Made by a program: the position numbers and the translations under genes. From NCBI RefSeq assembly GCF_017744155.1, contig NZ_JAGHQT010000014.1:31008-95007 (forward strand): a stretch of DNA of 64,000 nt, written 5' to 3'. The stretch comes from Endozoicomonas sp. G2_1. GTDB lineage: Bacteria > Pseudomonadota > Gammaproteobacteria > Enterobacterales > Alteromonadaceae. The notes beneath the pieces are model-generated. The model was not told the DNA's origin. It saw nothing but the letters and a program-made list of their open reading frames with translations, and did no database searches. Below, in pieces: positions 1-8,319 of this stretch; position 1 is the stretch's first letter, and each line of letters opens with the position of its first letter.

Positions 1-299
1 CATTCTCTGCAATGTTAATGGCTGGTCTTGACGGCATTAAGAACAAGATCCACCCTGGCGATGCTATGGACAAAGATTTATACGACCTACCTGCAGAAGA
101 AGCGGCAGCAATTCCTCAAGTAGCGTCTTCTTTTGAAGAAGCACTAGATGCGCTAGAAGCTGACAAAGAGTTCTTAACTGCTGGCGGTGTTATGGACGAA
201 GATATGATTGATGCATACATCGGCCTTAAGCGTGAAGAAGTTGAAACCCTTAACATGACAACTCACCCGGTTGAGTTCCAAATGTACTACAGCGTATAA
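1..299 (+). CDS. glnA: Glutamine synthetase type I, C-terminal part (partial, 5' end outside window)
   Basis: Ammonia-assimilating glutamine synthetase (glutamate + NH3 + ATP to glutamine), dodecameric and cytoplasmic. The reading frame is open from the first base and ends with TAA at 297-299, giving about 98 C-terminal residues. They match the GS-I tail closely: [20 protein letters not shown], then DLYDLP with the tyrosine adenylylated by GlnE, and the C-terminal [11 protein letters not shown]. The presence of that Tyr says the enzyme is of the adenylylation-regulated type. It lies upstream of glnL-glnG in the same direction, the usual enterobacterial/Alteromonadales nitrogen locus, but a strong terminator follows at once, so glnLG need their own promoter. 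Confidence 0.97.
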   Translation, partial: FSAMLMAGLDGIKNKIHPGDAMDKDLYDLPAEEAAAIPQVASSFEEALDALEADKEFLTAGGVMDEDMIDAYIGLKREEVETLNMTTHPVEFQMYYSV

Positions 300-330
300 T
301 TTGCGCTGAAAAACAACTGAGATAATAAAA

Positions 331-354
331 AGCCCACTTCGGTGGGCTTTTTTT
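331..354 (+). terminator. Rho-independent terminator of glnA
   Basis: Seven-base-pair GC-rich stem (AGCCCAC 331-337 with GTGGGCT 342-348), stable TTCG tetraloop and a T run to 354, starting 31 bases after the glnA stop. Confidence 0.93.
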
Positions 355-425
355 GTAGCACTACCGGTCAATTTTAGATAGATTAGTAAATATGATTGAC
401 TAAAAAAGGAACGCTGAGTAACTGT

Positions 426-947
426 ATGAGAGCATTCTATTTGATTGTCCTTATAGTTATCTTGTCATCGACTGCCGTCTACGCTACGTCGACGAAAGTT
501 TATGTCTGGCGTAATGAACAAGGAGTACTGGTCTTTTCAGACAGTCCAAGGCCAGGTGCAGAAGAAGTTGACGTAAAAACTGATAACGATGTTTTACCAT
601 CAGTTGATACCTCTATCTTGGATATCAAGCCCAAGGAAATTCAAGAACAATACCACGTTGAAATTAGCCAACCTGAAGACAATGCTACCATTCGCGACAA
701 TACCGGCTCTGTCTATATCGCGGGGCGTATCAAGCCAATCTTCAAACAAGGGCTAAAAGTACAATTGTACTTAGACGACAAGCCGTACGAAAAACCTCAA
801 GCCAACTCAATGTTTGTCCTGCGCAACGTTGACCGCGGCGAACACCAAGTAAAAATGGATCTAATCAATGCACAAGGCAAGGTTATTGCATCATCAAAGC
901 CAATAACCTTTTATATGCATAGAACCTCGATAATTAGAGCAAATTAG
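426..947 (+). CDS. DUF4124-type exported protein
   Basis: Small exported protein of unknown function. From ATG 426 it begins MRAFYLIVLIVILSSTAVYA, a signal peptide with likely cleavage after VYA. The mature part opens with KVYVWRNEQGVLVFSDSPRP, the pattern of DUF4124 (a short N-terminal periplasmic domain with a VYxWxDxxGxxxFSD core). The rest is beta-rich and may be an Ig-like fold (VYIAGRIKPIF, LYLDDKPYEKP, LRNVDRGEHQV), which suggests an envelope binding role by inference only. An upstream TTG at 396 is in frame, but ATG 426 puts the signal peptide at the N-terminus and has a GAG at 416-418. A gene of this kind between glnA and glnL is, as I recall, common in Alteromonadales. The stop codon overlaps an NtrC-type dyad. 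Confidence 0.8.
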   Translation: MRAFYLIVLIVILSSTAVYATSTKVYVWRNEQGVLVFSDSPRPGAEEVDVKTDNDVLPSVDTSILDIKPKEIQEQYHVEISQPEDNATIRDNTGSVYIAGRIKPIFKQGLKVQLYLDDKPYEKPQANSMFVLRNVDRGEHQVKMDLINAQGKVIASSKPITFYMHRTSIIRAN

Positions 948-961
948 CACTAGTTAGGTGC
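947..961. promoter_or_regulatory. NtrC-type dyad 1 upstream of glnL
   Basis: GCAC-N7-GTGC (947-950 and 958-961), the core of the NtrC consensus TGCAC-N7-GTGCA. It overlaps the stop codon of the preceding gene. Its centre (954) is 52 bp from that of the second dyad. Binding is inferred. Confidence 0.55.
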
Positions 962-998
962 ATATTAAAGTTTATTCTTTTACACTTAACTTTAGTTT

Positions 999-1013
999 GC
1001 ACCAATTTAGTGC
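999..1013. promoter_or_regulatory. NtrC-type dyad 2 upstream of glnL
   Basis: GCAC-N7-GTGC (999-1002, 1010-1013) within TGCACCAATTTAGTGCG; the left arm TGCACCA is identical to the NtrC consensus. It ends 14 bases before the glnL start, so NtrC bound here should block the glnL promoter or early elongation. Autorepression of the glnL promoter by NtrC is established in E. coli. The glnL promoter itself should lie between the two dyads, in the AT-rich stretch 962-998, but I cannot assign its -35 and -10 with confidence. Confidence 0.65.
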
Positions 1014-1027
1014 GTTAGGATTTTATT

Positions 1028-2113
1028 TTGCTTGATCGTCGTGAACGCCAACAGCATAAGCTAGAATACCAGAGACAGCTCACTAATCAGTTAGTCACCG
1101 CAGTGATAGTTTTAGACCAATCACTGGTTATTCAATATGCCAACCCGTCGGCAGAAGCTTTGCTAATCAAAAGCTTAGATAAACTACACGGCAAACATTT
1201 CAACGAGATATTCACCAAAGAACCGATTGGTATTCATCGCTTACAACAGTTGATTGAATCGGGACAAGAGTTCACCGACAACGAAGTATTGTTCCAACTT
1301 TACGACAACTATGCGATTACGGTTGAGCTCACAGCATCGTCAATTGATGTCAATCAAGAGCCACATGTACTATTAGAGTGCAAACAGATCGACCAGCAAA
1401 AACAAATCAGCAATGAAACCTTCCAACAACAACAATGGGAATCGGCCAGAGATCTTATTCGCGGACTAGCGCATGAAATAAAGAATCCGCTCGGTGGCTT
1501 GCGTGGTGCGGCTCAGTTACTCAATAGAGAAATTACACCTGAGCAACAAGAATACACCGCGATGATTATTGAACAAGCCGATCGACTGACCAACTTAGTT
1601 GACCGATTGCTTGGGCCAAACCAATTGCCAAAATTCAGCGTTCAAAGTGTCCACCAAGTGATTGAAAAGGTATACCAACTTGTCAGTTTAGGCAGTGAGC
1701 ACAATATTGAAATTGTCCGTGACTACGACCCTTCAATCCCCGATATCGAGTTTGATCAAGATAAAATCCTACAAGCGATTTTAAACATTGTTAACAATGC
1801 CGTTCAGGCACTTAAAGGACAAGGCAAAATAACCCTGAAAACCCGCGTAGCCAGCAACCAAACAATTAATGGTAAACGCATCAAACTCTGCGTCAAAGTC
1901 AGCATTGTTGATAATGGCCCAGGGATTCCCGAACAAATTCAAGATACGCTGTTTTACCCTATGGTGTCTGGCCGTTCTGACGGCACTGGTATCGGCTTGT
2001 CGATTTCTCAAACACTGGTGCACCAACACCAAGGTAAATTGTCTTGTAGCAGCCGACCTGGTCAAACCGAATTCACTATTTTACTACCAATTAATGAAGC
2101 GAGCCTTGCATGA
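1028..2113 (+). CDS. glnL: Nitrogen regulation sensor kinase NtrB (NRII)
   Basis: Cytoplasmic histidine kinase that phosphorylates NtrC under nitrogen limitation and dephosphorylates it when bound by PII. At 361 aa it is close to the E. coli length (349). There is an N-terminal PAS domain (about 20-125), the H-box GLAHEIKNPLGGLRGAAQLL with phosphoacceptor His149, and a GHKL ATPase domain with N-box NIVNNAVQAL, G1 box DNGPGIP and G2 box GRSDGTGIGL. No membrane segment, as expected. The start is TTG at 1028, supported by TTAGGA at 1015-1020 with 7-base spacing; this weak start may lower expression. The ATGA overlap with glnG indicates translational coupling. Two NtrC-type dyads precede the gene. 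Confidence 0.96.
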   Translation: MLDRRERQQHKLEYQRQLTNQLVTAVIVLDQSLVIQYANPSAEALLIKSLDKLHGKHFNEIFTKEPIGIHRLQQLIESGQEFTDNEVLFQLYDNYAITVELTASSIDVNQEPHVLLECKQIDQQKQISNETFQQQQWESARDLIRGLAHEIKNPLGGLRGAAQLLNREITPEQQEYTAMIIEQADRLTNLVDRLLGPNQLPKFSVQSVHQVIEKVYQLVSLGSEHNIEIVRDYDPSIPDIEFDQDKILQAILNIVNNAVQALKGQGKITLKTRVASNQTINGKRIKLCVKVSIVDNGPGIPEQIQDTLFYPMVSGRSDGTGIGLSISQTLVHQHQGKLSCSSRPGQTEFTILLPINEASLA

Positions 2114-3510
2114 TCACAGAACAAGTTTGGATTGTTGACGATGACAGCTCAATCCGTTGGGTTTTAGAAAAAGCCTTTGCCAATGCCAATATCAGCGCCG
2201 CCTCCTTCGATAGCGCCGACAACCTTTTAATCGCATTGGATCACAACCAGCCTGAAGTGATTATTTCAGACATTAGAATGCCGAACATCGATGGCATGAC
2301 CTTGTTAAATCGCATCAGCGAACAATATCCGTTATTACCCGTCATTATTATGACCGCGCACTCCGATTTAGACAGCGCAGTTAACGCATACCAAGGTGGT
2401 GCGTTTGAATACTTGCCCAAACCATTTGATATCGATGAGGCCGTCGCCTTAACCAAACGAGCACTCACCCATGCTCGTGAACAAAACGCACAACAGCAGC
2501 AAAAAGACGACAGCCAAGCCAGTGTCGGTATTATCGGCGAAGCTCCGGCAATGCAGGAAGTTTTCCGCGCCATTGGTCGCTTGTCACGTTCGAGTATCAG
2601 TGTTTTGATCAATGGCGAATCAGGTACAGGTAAAGAGTTAGTTGCCCACGCGCTGCACTCCCATAGTCCACGTGCTGCTCAACCTTTTATTCCACTTAAT
2701 ATGGCGGCTATCCCAAAAGACTTAATCGAATCTGAGTTGTTCGGCCACGAAAAAGGCGCGTTTACCGGCGCTAACTCAGTCCGTCAAGGCCGTTTTGAAC
2801 AGGCTCACAATGGCACCTTATTCTTAGATGAAATTGGCGATATGCCACTTGATATTCAAACGCGATTGTTACGTGTTTTGGCCGATGGCCAATTTTATCG
2901 GGTTGGCGGGCACTCGCCGATTAAGGTCGATGTTCGCATTATCGCGGCGACTCACCAAAATCTCGAACAGCGCGTACAGGCTGGTGACTTTCGCGAGGAT
3001 CTATTTCACCGACTCAATGTGATCAGAATTCAATTACCAAGCTTAAGAGAGCGACAAGAAGATATTCCACAACTTGCCAATCACTTTTTAAAACTCGCGG
3101 CAAAAGAGCTCAGTGTCGAACCTAAAACCTTAGACAAATCAGCAGTTAACTTTTTAAAACACTGTGAATGGCCCGGTAATGTTCGACAACTAGAAAACAT
3201 TTGTCGCTTTTTAACGGTAATGGCGAGTGGCCAAGAAATCCTAATTGATGATTTGCCCGCCGAGCTTACTGAAACATCCAAATCAATTCAGACTGGTGAC
3301 CAAAGCTGGCAATCGGCGTTGGAGACATGGTTAGATCAAGAACTGAAAAGTGGTAAATCGGCAATTCTAGACGAACTACAGCCTGAATTTGAACGGATTA
3401 TGCTAAGAAAAGCGCTCGCGCATACCCAAGGTCATAAACAAGAAGCGGCGAAAAAACTCGGTTGGGGTAGAAACACATTGACTAGGAAACTGAAAGAACT
3501 CAACCTCTAG
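2110..3510 (+). CDS. glnG: Nitrogen regulator NtrC (NRI), sigma-54 activator
   Basis: Response regulator that, once phosphorylated by NtrB, activates sigma-54 promoters of nitrogen genes. At 466 aa it has the full three-domain layout: receiver with phosphoacceptor Asp54 (SDIRMPNIDG); AAA+ domain with Walker A GESGTGKE, the sigma-54 contact loop GAFTGA, Walker B TLFLDEIGDM and arginine-finger region; and a C-terminal Fis-type helix-turn-helix ending GHKQEAAKKLGWGRNTLTRK. It overlaps glnL by ATGA. A terminator-like hairpin includes its stop codon. No residue looks missing, so this should be a working activator. Confidence 0.97.
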   Translation: MITEQVWIVDDDSSIRWVLEKAFANANISAASFDSADNLLIALDHNQPEVIISDIRMPNIDGMTLLNRISEQYPLLPVIIMTAHSDLDSAVNAYQGGAFEYLPKPFDIDEAVALTKRALTHAREQNAQQQQKDDSQASVGIIGEAPAMQEVFRAIGRLSRSSISVLINGESGTGKELVAHALHSHSPRAAQPFIPLNMAAIPKDLIESELFGHEKGAFTGANSVRQGRFEQAHNGTLFLDEIGDMPLDIQTRLLRVLADGQFYRVGGHSPIKVDVRIIAATHQNLEQRVQAGDFREDLFHRLNVIRIQLPSLRERQEDIPQLANHFLKLAAKELSVEPKTLDKSAVNFLKHCEWPGNVRQLENICRFLTVMASGQEILIDDLPAELTETSKSIQTGDQSWQSALETWLDQELKSGKSAILDELQPEFERIMLRKALAHTQGHKQEAAKKLGWGRNTLTRKLKELNL

Positions 3511-3532
3511 TCGTATCAGTACTAGAGGTTTT
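3502..3532 (+). terminator. Terminator hairpin overlapping the glnG stop codon
   Basis: Perfect 10-bp inverted repeat (3502-3511 with 3521-3530), 9-base loop, followed by a short T stretch. The left arm contains the glnG TAG (3508-3510). The T run is short, so termination strength is uncertain. Confidence 0.65.
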
Positions 3533-3550
3533 AAAATCGAATCTTAAGGA

Positions 3551-3589
3551 CTTGTTTTACGGGCTTGTTTTACGGGCTTGTTTTACAAG
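3551..3589. repeat. 13-bp tandem repeat, nearly three copies
   Basis: CTTGTTTTACGGG at 3551-3563 and 3564-3576, then CTTGTTTTAC at 3577-3586. It lies between the glnG terminator and the end of the convergent MerC-like gene and is probably a replication-slippage repeat. Confidence 0.85.
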
Positions 3590-3593
3590 TTAA

Positions 3594-3974
3594 TTATGAG
3601 CTGCAGCCGTGTTCATCGCACTGCTTGCAGCTGTTACACAATTTCAAGTTAATAAAGTGAGCCGCAACAATTAAACCACTCCCCAAAATAATCACTAAGG
3701 GTTGTAGTTGTTCAGCAACTTGATGGTTTTGCCAGTAAATAGCAACACCTAGGAACAGCAAATAGAAAGGGTAAAGTTTTCTGTGATAACGTTTAAAACC
3801 AGAAAAGATGGTAATCGCCCCTAACACCGCAGTGGCAAGTAAAAAGCCGTGTTCCCAGCTGTGGTCGGCAAGAAAGCTCAAGCCAAACAAAGGTAAAGCA
3901 GGTAGCAAGATCGGCAGCATAATGCAATGTAATGCACATAGTGATGTTGCTGCAATACCTAACCTACTTAACAT
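3594..3974 (-). CDS. MerC-domain membrane protein
   Basis: Small inner-membrane protein of the MerC family (126 aa, about four hydrophobic helices). The N-terminal SLCALHCIMLPILLPALP carries the Cys-x-x-x-Cys-like metal contact pattern of the family, and the C-terminus is a Cys/His tail (LCNSCKQCDEHGCSS). MerC proteins move mercuric ion in mer operons, but chromosomal single copies without merA or merR, as here, have no proven substrate. The Cys-rich tail suggests a soft-metal or redox role (inference). No metal-response regulator is adjacent. The upstream 130 bases to epmA are AT-rich and may hold its promoter. Confidence 0.8.
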   Translation of the reverse strand: MLSRLGIAATSLCALHCIMLPILLPALPLFGLSFLADHSWEHGFLLATAVLGAITIFSGFKRYHRKLYPFYLLFLGVAIYWQNHQVAEQLQPLVIILGSGLIVAAHFINLKLCNSCKQCDEHGCSS

Positions 3975-4104
3975 GTTGAACGATACCTCTCGCTAGAAAC
4001 AAACAATGCCGTCGAAAAAGACAGCAATAAGAATGATATTGTATCACAATAGATATATTACAACATATCAAAAATGCGAGTTTTTTGACAGATGTCAAAT
4101 GACC

Positions 4105-5073
4105 TTATGCGCGCTCGATATCAAAGGTTAGTACCTGAGAGATTTTGCTCTGCTCAAGAGCCAACATAATCAAACGATCAACGCCCAAGGCGACACCAGA
4201 GCAATCAGGTAAACCGTCAGCAAGCGCGGCAAGAAATCGTTCATCAAGTGGTCGTGTTGGCAAGCCTTGCTGCTCGCGCTTGCAATTGTCAGCTTCAAAT
4301 CTCGCTCTCTGCTCGTCAGCATCAGTGAGTTCGTGAAAACCATTAACCAGCTCTAGCCCACGGTAATAACACTCAAAACGTTCAGCGACACGCGGATCTG
4401 TTTTATTAATTTGTGCTAATGAAGCCTGACTCGCCGGAAAGTTATAAACAAAACACGGTTTATCTAAGCCAATATTAGGCTCTATCAACTCGGTAAAGGT
4501 AAATTGTAACAAGGTATCTAAGTCATCACTGTTCGCTAACCAATCACTGAGCATTTCTCGCTCGGTTAACAAGCGTTTTAATTTCTCAAGTTCAACTGTC
4601 AACGGGTCAAGATCCAGTACTTCAATAAATACCTCTTGATAAGAGTAACAGTGCCAACCATCAACAGCTAATACTGAACAGAGCAGCTCCCCCACTTCTT
4701 CAATTAAATCGTGTTGGCTGAAACCAACGCGATACCATTCAAGCATGGTAAACTCAGGGTTGTGATGACTACCATGAGGTTCATCGCGAAACGCCTTACA
4801 AATCTGAAATATCGACTGATAACCACTCGCCAGTAGGCGCTTCATAGCAAACTCGGGAGATGTTTGTAGGTAGAAGTTAAGATTTGGCTGCTCTGCTAGA
4901 AAGTCATAACGGCAACTAAAAGCATCGAGATAGACATCTGTGATAGTGCCTTGTGAAAGTAATGGTGTTTCTACTTCAATGACATTGCGCCGTTGAAAAA
5001 AGTCGCGAATAAGGCGAATTAAATGGGCGCGCTGCTGAGCTTGTTGCCAGTTTAAATGAGGCTGCCATTGCAT
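4105..5073 (-). CDS. epmA: EF-P--(R)-beta-lysine ligase
   Basis: Class II lysyl-tRNA-synthetase paralogue (322 aa) that attaches (R)-beta-lysine to a lysine of elongation factor P, which helps ribosomes through polyproline stretches. It lacks the N-terminal OB-fold anticodon domain of true LysRS. Motif 2 appears as FRDEPHGSHHNPEFTMLEWY and motif 3 as GVALGVDRLIML. The family needs partners EpmB and EF-P, which are not in this window. It follows damX on the - strand after 41 bases, with a weak terminator between. Confidence 0.95.
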   Translation of the reverse strand: MQWQPHLNWQQAQQRAHLIRLIRDFFQRRNVIEVETPLLSQGTITDVYLDAFSCRYDFLAEQPNLNFYLQTSPEFAMKRLLASGYQSIFQICKAFRDEPHGSHHNPEFTMLEWYRVGFSQHDLIEEVGELLCSVLAVDGWHCYSYQEVFIEVLDLDPLTVELEKLKRLLTEREMLSDWLANSDDLDTLLQFTFTELIEPNIGLDKPCFVYNFPASQASLAQINKTDPRVAERFECYYRGLELVNGFHELTDADEQRARFEADNCKREQQGLPTRPLDERFLAALADGLPDCSGVALGVDRLIMLALEQSKISQVLTFDIERA

Positions 5074-5106
5074 TGTCTTCTACCTGCTAAGTACCTAAAA
5101 GATATC

Positions 5107-5125
5107 AAAAGGGCTTAAAAGCCCT
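5107..5125 (-). terminator. Possible weak terminator at the damX stop
   Basis: Reading the - strand, AGGGCT - 4-base loop - AGCCCT (arms 5120-5125 and 5110-5115) is followed by TTTT. The stop codon of damX lies in the loop. The stem is short, so read-through into epmA is likely. Confidence 0.45.
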
Positions 5126-6515
5126 GTGTGGTTTGATTGATCTCGTTTTGAATAGCGCGAACTGATTTTATCCAAACTCCTTTATATTTTAGGCTATCAG
5201 GAAGTTCGGCCATTGCCGCACTGGCACTAGCGCGGTTGGCAAAACGTCCAGAGGTAATAACAAACATCAGCTTCTGATTTAAGGTTCGTAAGTAACCGTA
5301 ATGGGATAACTCAGGATACTGGCGAGTAAATTGCTGAAACACCGCTGCATCTTGCACGACAAATGCGCCAAACTGAATAACAACGCCATTATCATCGCGT
5401 AAATAGTAGTCGGGCTGATAAACACTGGTTACCAATACTTGCTGGTAAGGTGCAATAGCTTGTTCAAATCCAGAAAGAGGCTTGGCAGACTTATCGGTAT
5501 TTTCATTAACACCACTAACGGGTTGTGGTTCTAGCGTAACCTCTAATTGACTAGTTTCAGTATCGTCAGTAGTCACTGTACTCGCTAAAGCGTCGATAAT
5601 ATCTTGATTACTCGCCGGTGCGACAATTTCAGGTTCTGGTTCACCCAGTATAATTGCGTTTAAAATGTCCTGAGGCGCAGCACTTTCAATTACTTCGGGT
5701 GATTCAGAAAGAGTATTGGCTATATCGGCAGGCAAATGAGTGACGGCTGACTCCAATCCATTCTCATTGTCAGTAACCAGTTTCAGAGGCTCAGTCGCTG
5801 GTACTGGGCTGTCGGCGGTTAAACCACTAAACGACAAAGAGTCTTGCTGATATAAAAACCAAACAACACCCGCTGCTATGGCGACTAGTAAGATGAAACC
5901 AAGTGTGTAACGCTGAGCTGTTTTAGAAAGCTTAAAGCCATAATTGTGATTAAACATTGGCGATGTCAGCGGTACTAACTGCGCACTCTGGGCAGCGACT
6001 ATCGCTACCTTTTTGTCAAACAACATCTTGTTGCTCGCCATTACCTGACCGGCATCAGGTGATCCCACCATCAATACGTGAATATCTAAATTTGCCCGAT
6101 TGGCAATTTCAGCAAGTTGACACAGTTCGTGTAATAGTTGCAGTGATAAATGCTGACAGTCTTCAACAACAATACTGATTGATTGTGGTTCTTGTTTTAC
6201 GGCATTGACAATAGTAACCGCGAGCGATTGCTCAGGATCAAACAATTGATTAGAAAAGAGTTGTTCGAAAAGTCGACAGCGGATTTGAATATCATTCAGT
6301 TTGCGAGCAACCGTTAAATAGGCCGCGTTGCGGGTATTGTCTAGCTGAGAAAGAAACTGGCTGGAAACAGGCGCATAGTGCTCAGCAAGTTCGTCGACGA
6401 CGTAAACGGCTTGCTTAGAAAAACGCAGAATATAATCAACGCGCGCACTTGGACTAATGTTGGTCACACTATCTCTATTCGCTTGTATGTTCTCGTGCTC
6501 TAGCAACGCTGACAT
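5115..6515 (-). CDS. damX: DamX-type cell-division SPOR protein
   Basis: Bitopic inner-membrane protein (466 aa) that reaches septal peptidoglycan through its SPOR domain. The layout is a cytoplasmic N-terminus (about 1-200), one TM helix (about 204-222, YTLGFILLVAIAAGVVWFLY), an acidic low-complexity linker and a C-terminal SPOR domain (about 375-455: VVIQFGAFVVQDAAVFQQF ... MFVITSGRF). The cytoplasmic part resembles a degenerate ExeA/AAA domain: a Walker B-like SISIVVEDCQHLS is present but no P-loop. Its position after aroK-aroB is the conserved aroKB-damX order; dam does not follow here, epmA does. Confidence 0.9.
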   Translation of the reverse strand: MSALLEHENIQANRDSVTNISPSARVDYILRFSKQAVYVVDELAEHYAPVSSQFLSQLDNTRNAAYLTVARKLNDIQIRCRLFEQLFSNQLFDPEQSLAVTIVNAVKQEPQSISIVVEDCQHLSLQLLHELCQLAEIANRANLDIHVLMVGSPDAGQVMASNKMLFDKKVAIVAAQSAQLVPLTSPMFNHNYGFKLSKTAQRYTLGFILLVAIAAGVVWFLYQQDSLSFSGLTADSPVPATEPLKLVTDNENGLESAVTHLPADIANTLSESPEVIESAAPQDILNAIILGEPEPEIVAPASNQDIIDALASTVTTDDTETSQLEVTLEPQPVSGVNENTDKSAKPLSGFEQAIAPYQQVLVTSVYQPDYYLRDDNGVVIQFGAFVVQDAAVFQQFTRQYPELSHYGYLRTLNQKLMFVITSGRFANRASASAAMAELPDSLKYKGVWIKSVRAIQNEINQTTQGF

Positions 6516-6557
6516 GCTCCACCTAACCTGTATCTCGACAGAATAACCTGCCCTTAT

Positions 6558-7622
6558 CTACAGAATTTGTTGCAGCGTGTCCTCACTAATATCGTCACGA
6601 ATCTCGCTACGGCCGATAGCCGTTGGAATGATCAACCTCAATTTACCGCCGAGGTTTTTCTTATCTCTGCGCATATGTTTAATAAACGCATCAAATCCCA
6701 TATCTGCTGGCGCTTCTGTCGGCAAATTGAAATAACTCAACAGCTTCTCAACGCGACAAAGATCTGACGAAGACAACAAATTCAACTTAACTGCAAGCTT
6801 CGAAGCAAGTACCATACCAGCAGCAACTGCTTCACCGTGAAGCCACTTGCCATAGCCTTGTTCTGCTTCAATTGCATGACCAAACGTATGGCCTAAATTG
6901 AGTAATGCTCTAACGCCAGCCTCAGTCTCGTCACTAGCAACAATATCGGCTTTACATTGACAGCAGCGCGCTATCATTTCTGCTAATATTGTTTTGTCAC
7001 CAGCTTGAATCAATGCTTGATTATGCTCTAGCCAATTAAAGAATTCGCCATCACCTAGAATACCGTACTTAATCACTTCAGCCATGCCGGCAGCAAATTC
7101 TCGCGGTAGCAAAGTCTTCAAACTATCAATATCGATGACGACTGCTTTGGGCTGATAGAAAGCACCGATCATATTTTTGCCAAGCGGATGATTAACCGCA
7201 GTTTTACCACCAACTGAAGAGTCGACTTGAGAGAGTAAGGTGGTTGGCACTTGAATAAAATCGATACCGCGTTGGTAGCAAGCAGCAGCAAAACCAGTAA
7301 TATCGCCAATAACGCCACCACCTAGAGCAATCAAGGTGGAATCTCGGCCATGACCATTGGCCAATAAATGTGACATTATTTTTTCAAAATTGGCGAGGCT
7401 TTTTTCGGCTTCGCCATCGGGAAGCACTATCTGGTCAACATCGTAACCAGCAAGTAAACCTTTAACCTGTTCACCGTACAGCGGATAAACAACATCATTG
7501 GAAACGAGGCAAACTCGTTTGCCTTTGATATGTTTGGTGAGCAGTGTATCGTCAGATAGCAATTGGCTATCGATGTAAATTGGATAACTGCGCTCACCTA
7601 GGTCAAGGTTTAACGTGGTCAT
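6558..7622 (-). CDS. aroB: 3-dehydroquinate synthase
   Basis: Second step of the shikimate pathway, DAHP to 3-dehydroquinate, NAD+ and divalent-metal dependent. At 354 aa it is normal for the family. Visible signatures are the NAD-binding [19 protein letters not shown], the substrate/metal region with [20 protein letters not shown], and metal ligands in [11 protein letters not shown] and HGEAVAAGM. The start overlaps the aroK stop by one base (TAATG), so translation is coupled. It works directly with AroK in aromatic amino acid and folate precursor supply. Confidence 0.97.
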   Translation of the reverse strand: MTTLNLDLGERSYPIYIDSQLLSDDTLLTKHIKGKRVCLVSNDVVYPLYGEQVKGLLAGYDVDQIVLPDGEAEKSLANFEKIMSHLLANGHGRDSTLIALGGGVIGDITGFAAACYQRGIDFIQVPTTLLSQVDSSVGGKTAVNHPLGKNMIGAFYQPKAVVIDIDSLKTLLPREFAAGMAEVIKYGILGDGEFFNWLEHNQALIQAGDKTILAEMIARCCQCKADIVASDETEAGVRALLNLGHTFGHAIEAEQGYGKWLHGEAVAAGMVLASKLAVKLNLLSSSDLCRVEKLLSYFNLPTEAPADMGFDAFIKHMRRDKKNLGGKLRLIIPTAIGRSEIRDDISEDTLQQIL

Positions 7623-8140
7623 TAGAAGTCTAAACGCTCAATAATTTTGTTTGCGACAACTTTTGCGCTTTGATCGTCAGTTTGAACGATAACGTCAGCA
7701 ACATCTTCGTATAACGGGTTGCGTTCTACCGCTAACTTTTCTAATACTGAGCGTGGCTCTTCTGATGTTTGCAGCAAAGGACGACGACGATCGCGTTGAG
7801 TACGAGCAACTTGCTTGTCGATAGTCGTTTCTAAATAAACAACAATACCGCGAGCAGAAAGACGATTGCGAACATGGCTGCTGATAACAGAACCACCACC
7901 AGTGGCCAAGACAATGCCTTGCTTTTCACTCAAATCTTCAATAACTGCTTCTTCTCTTTTGCGGAAGCCTTCTTCACCTTCCAAATCAAAAACCCAAGCG
8001 ATGTCAGCACCTGTGCGACGCTCAATTTCTTGATCCGAGTCGAAAAACTCTAAATGCAGTTTATCTGCTAATTCTCTACCAATAGTACTTTTACCAGCAC
8101 CCATTGGGCCTACAAGGAAAATATTACGTTTCTCTGCCAT
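7622..8140 (-). CDS. aroK: Shikimate kinase I
   Basis: ATP-dependent phosphorylation of shikimate to shikimate-3-phosphate. 172 aa, P-loop NMP-kinase fold: Walker [12 protein letters not shown] near the N-terminus, shikimate-binding DSD ([13 protein letters not shown]), GFRKREE, and the GGG of Walker B (VLATGGGSV), followed by the LID arginines RDRRRPLL. First gene of the aroK-aroB-damX set; it lies 179 bases downstream of pilQ, separated by a strong hairpin. Confidence 0.97.
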   Translation of the reverse strand: MAEKRNIFLVGPMGAGKSTIGRELADKLHLEFFDSDQEIERRTGADIAWVFDLEGEEGFRKREEAVIEDLSEKQGIVLATGGGSVISSHVRNRLSARGIVVYLETTIDKQVARTQRDRRRPLLQTSEEPRSVLEKLAVERNPLYEDVADVIVQTDDQSAKVVANKIIERLDF

Positions 8141-8250
8141 TAGACTAACTTAATACTCGTTTAATTAATTTGATTAACAGGCGTTATCAAAATCAAAATT
8201 TGTTCGATAATGATACTAAGAGGTTACCCCCTCAAAAATTTTAAGGGCGT

Positions 8251-8319
8251 AATTATCGCAATTGTTGGAGGATAATTGCAAGTAAGTGAGCGATAATATC
8301 TCACTTACTTGCGATAATT
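8251..8319. other. Hairpin with alternative pairings between pilQ and aroK
   Basis: A perfect 13-bp inverted repeat (8278-8290 with 8300-8312), 9-base loop, lies directly after the pilQ stop. A 9-mer AATTATCGC (8251-8259) is the exact complement of GCGATAATT (8311-8319), and GCAATT (8258-8263) matches AATTGC (8274-8279), so competing structures are possible. No T run follows on the - strand, so this is not a classical intrinsic terminator. It could be an RNA-processing or 3'-end stabilising element. Confidence 0.6.

Noticed and set aside
396..425. Upstream TTG start of the DUF4124 gene
   Set aside because: It would put ten polar residues in front of a good signal peptide and has no ribosome site at the right distance.
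1869..2138. 89-aa + strand frame inside glnL
   Set aside because: Shadow frame over the GHKL domain; no ribosome site or family match.
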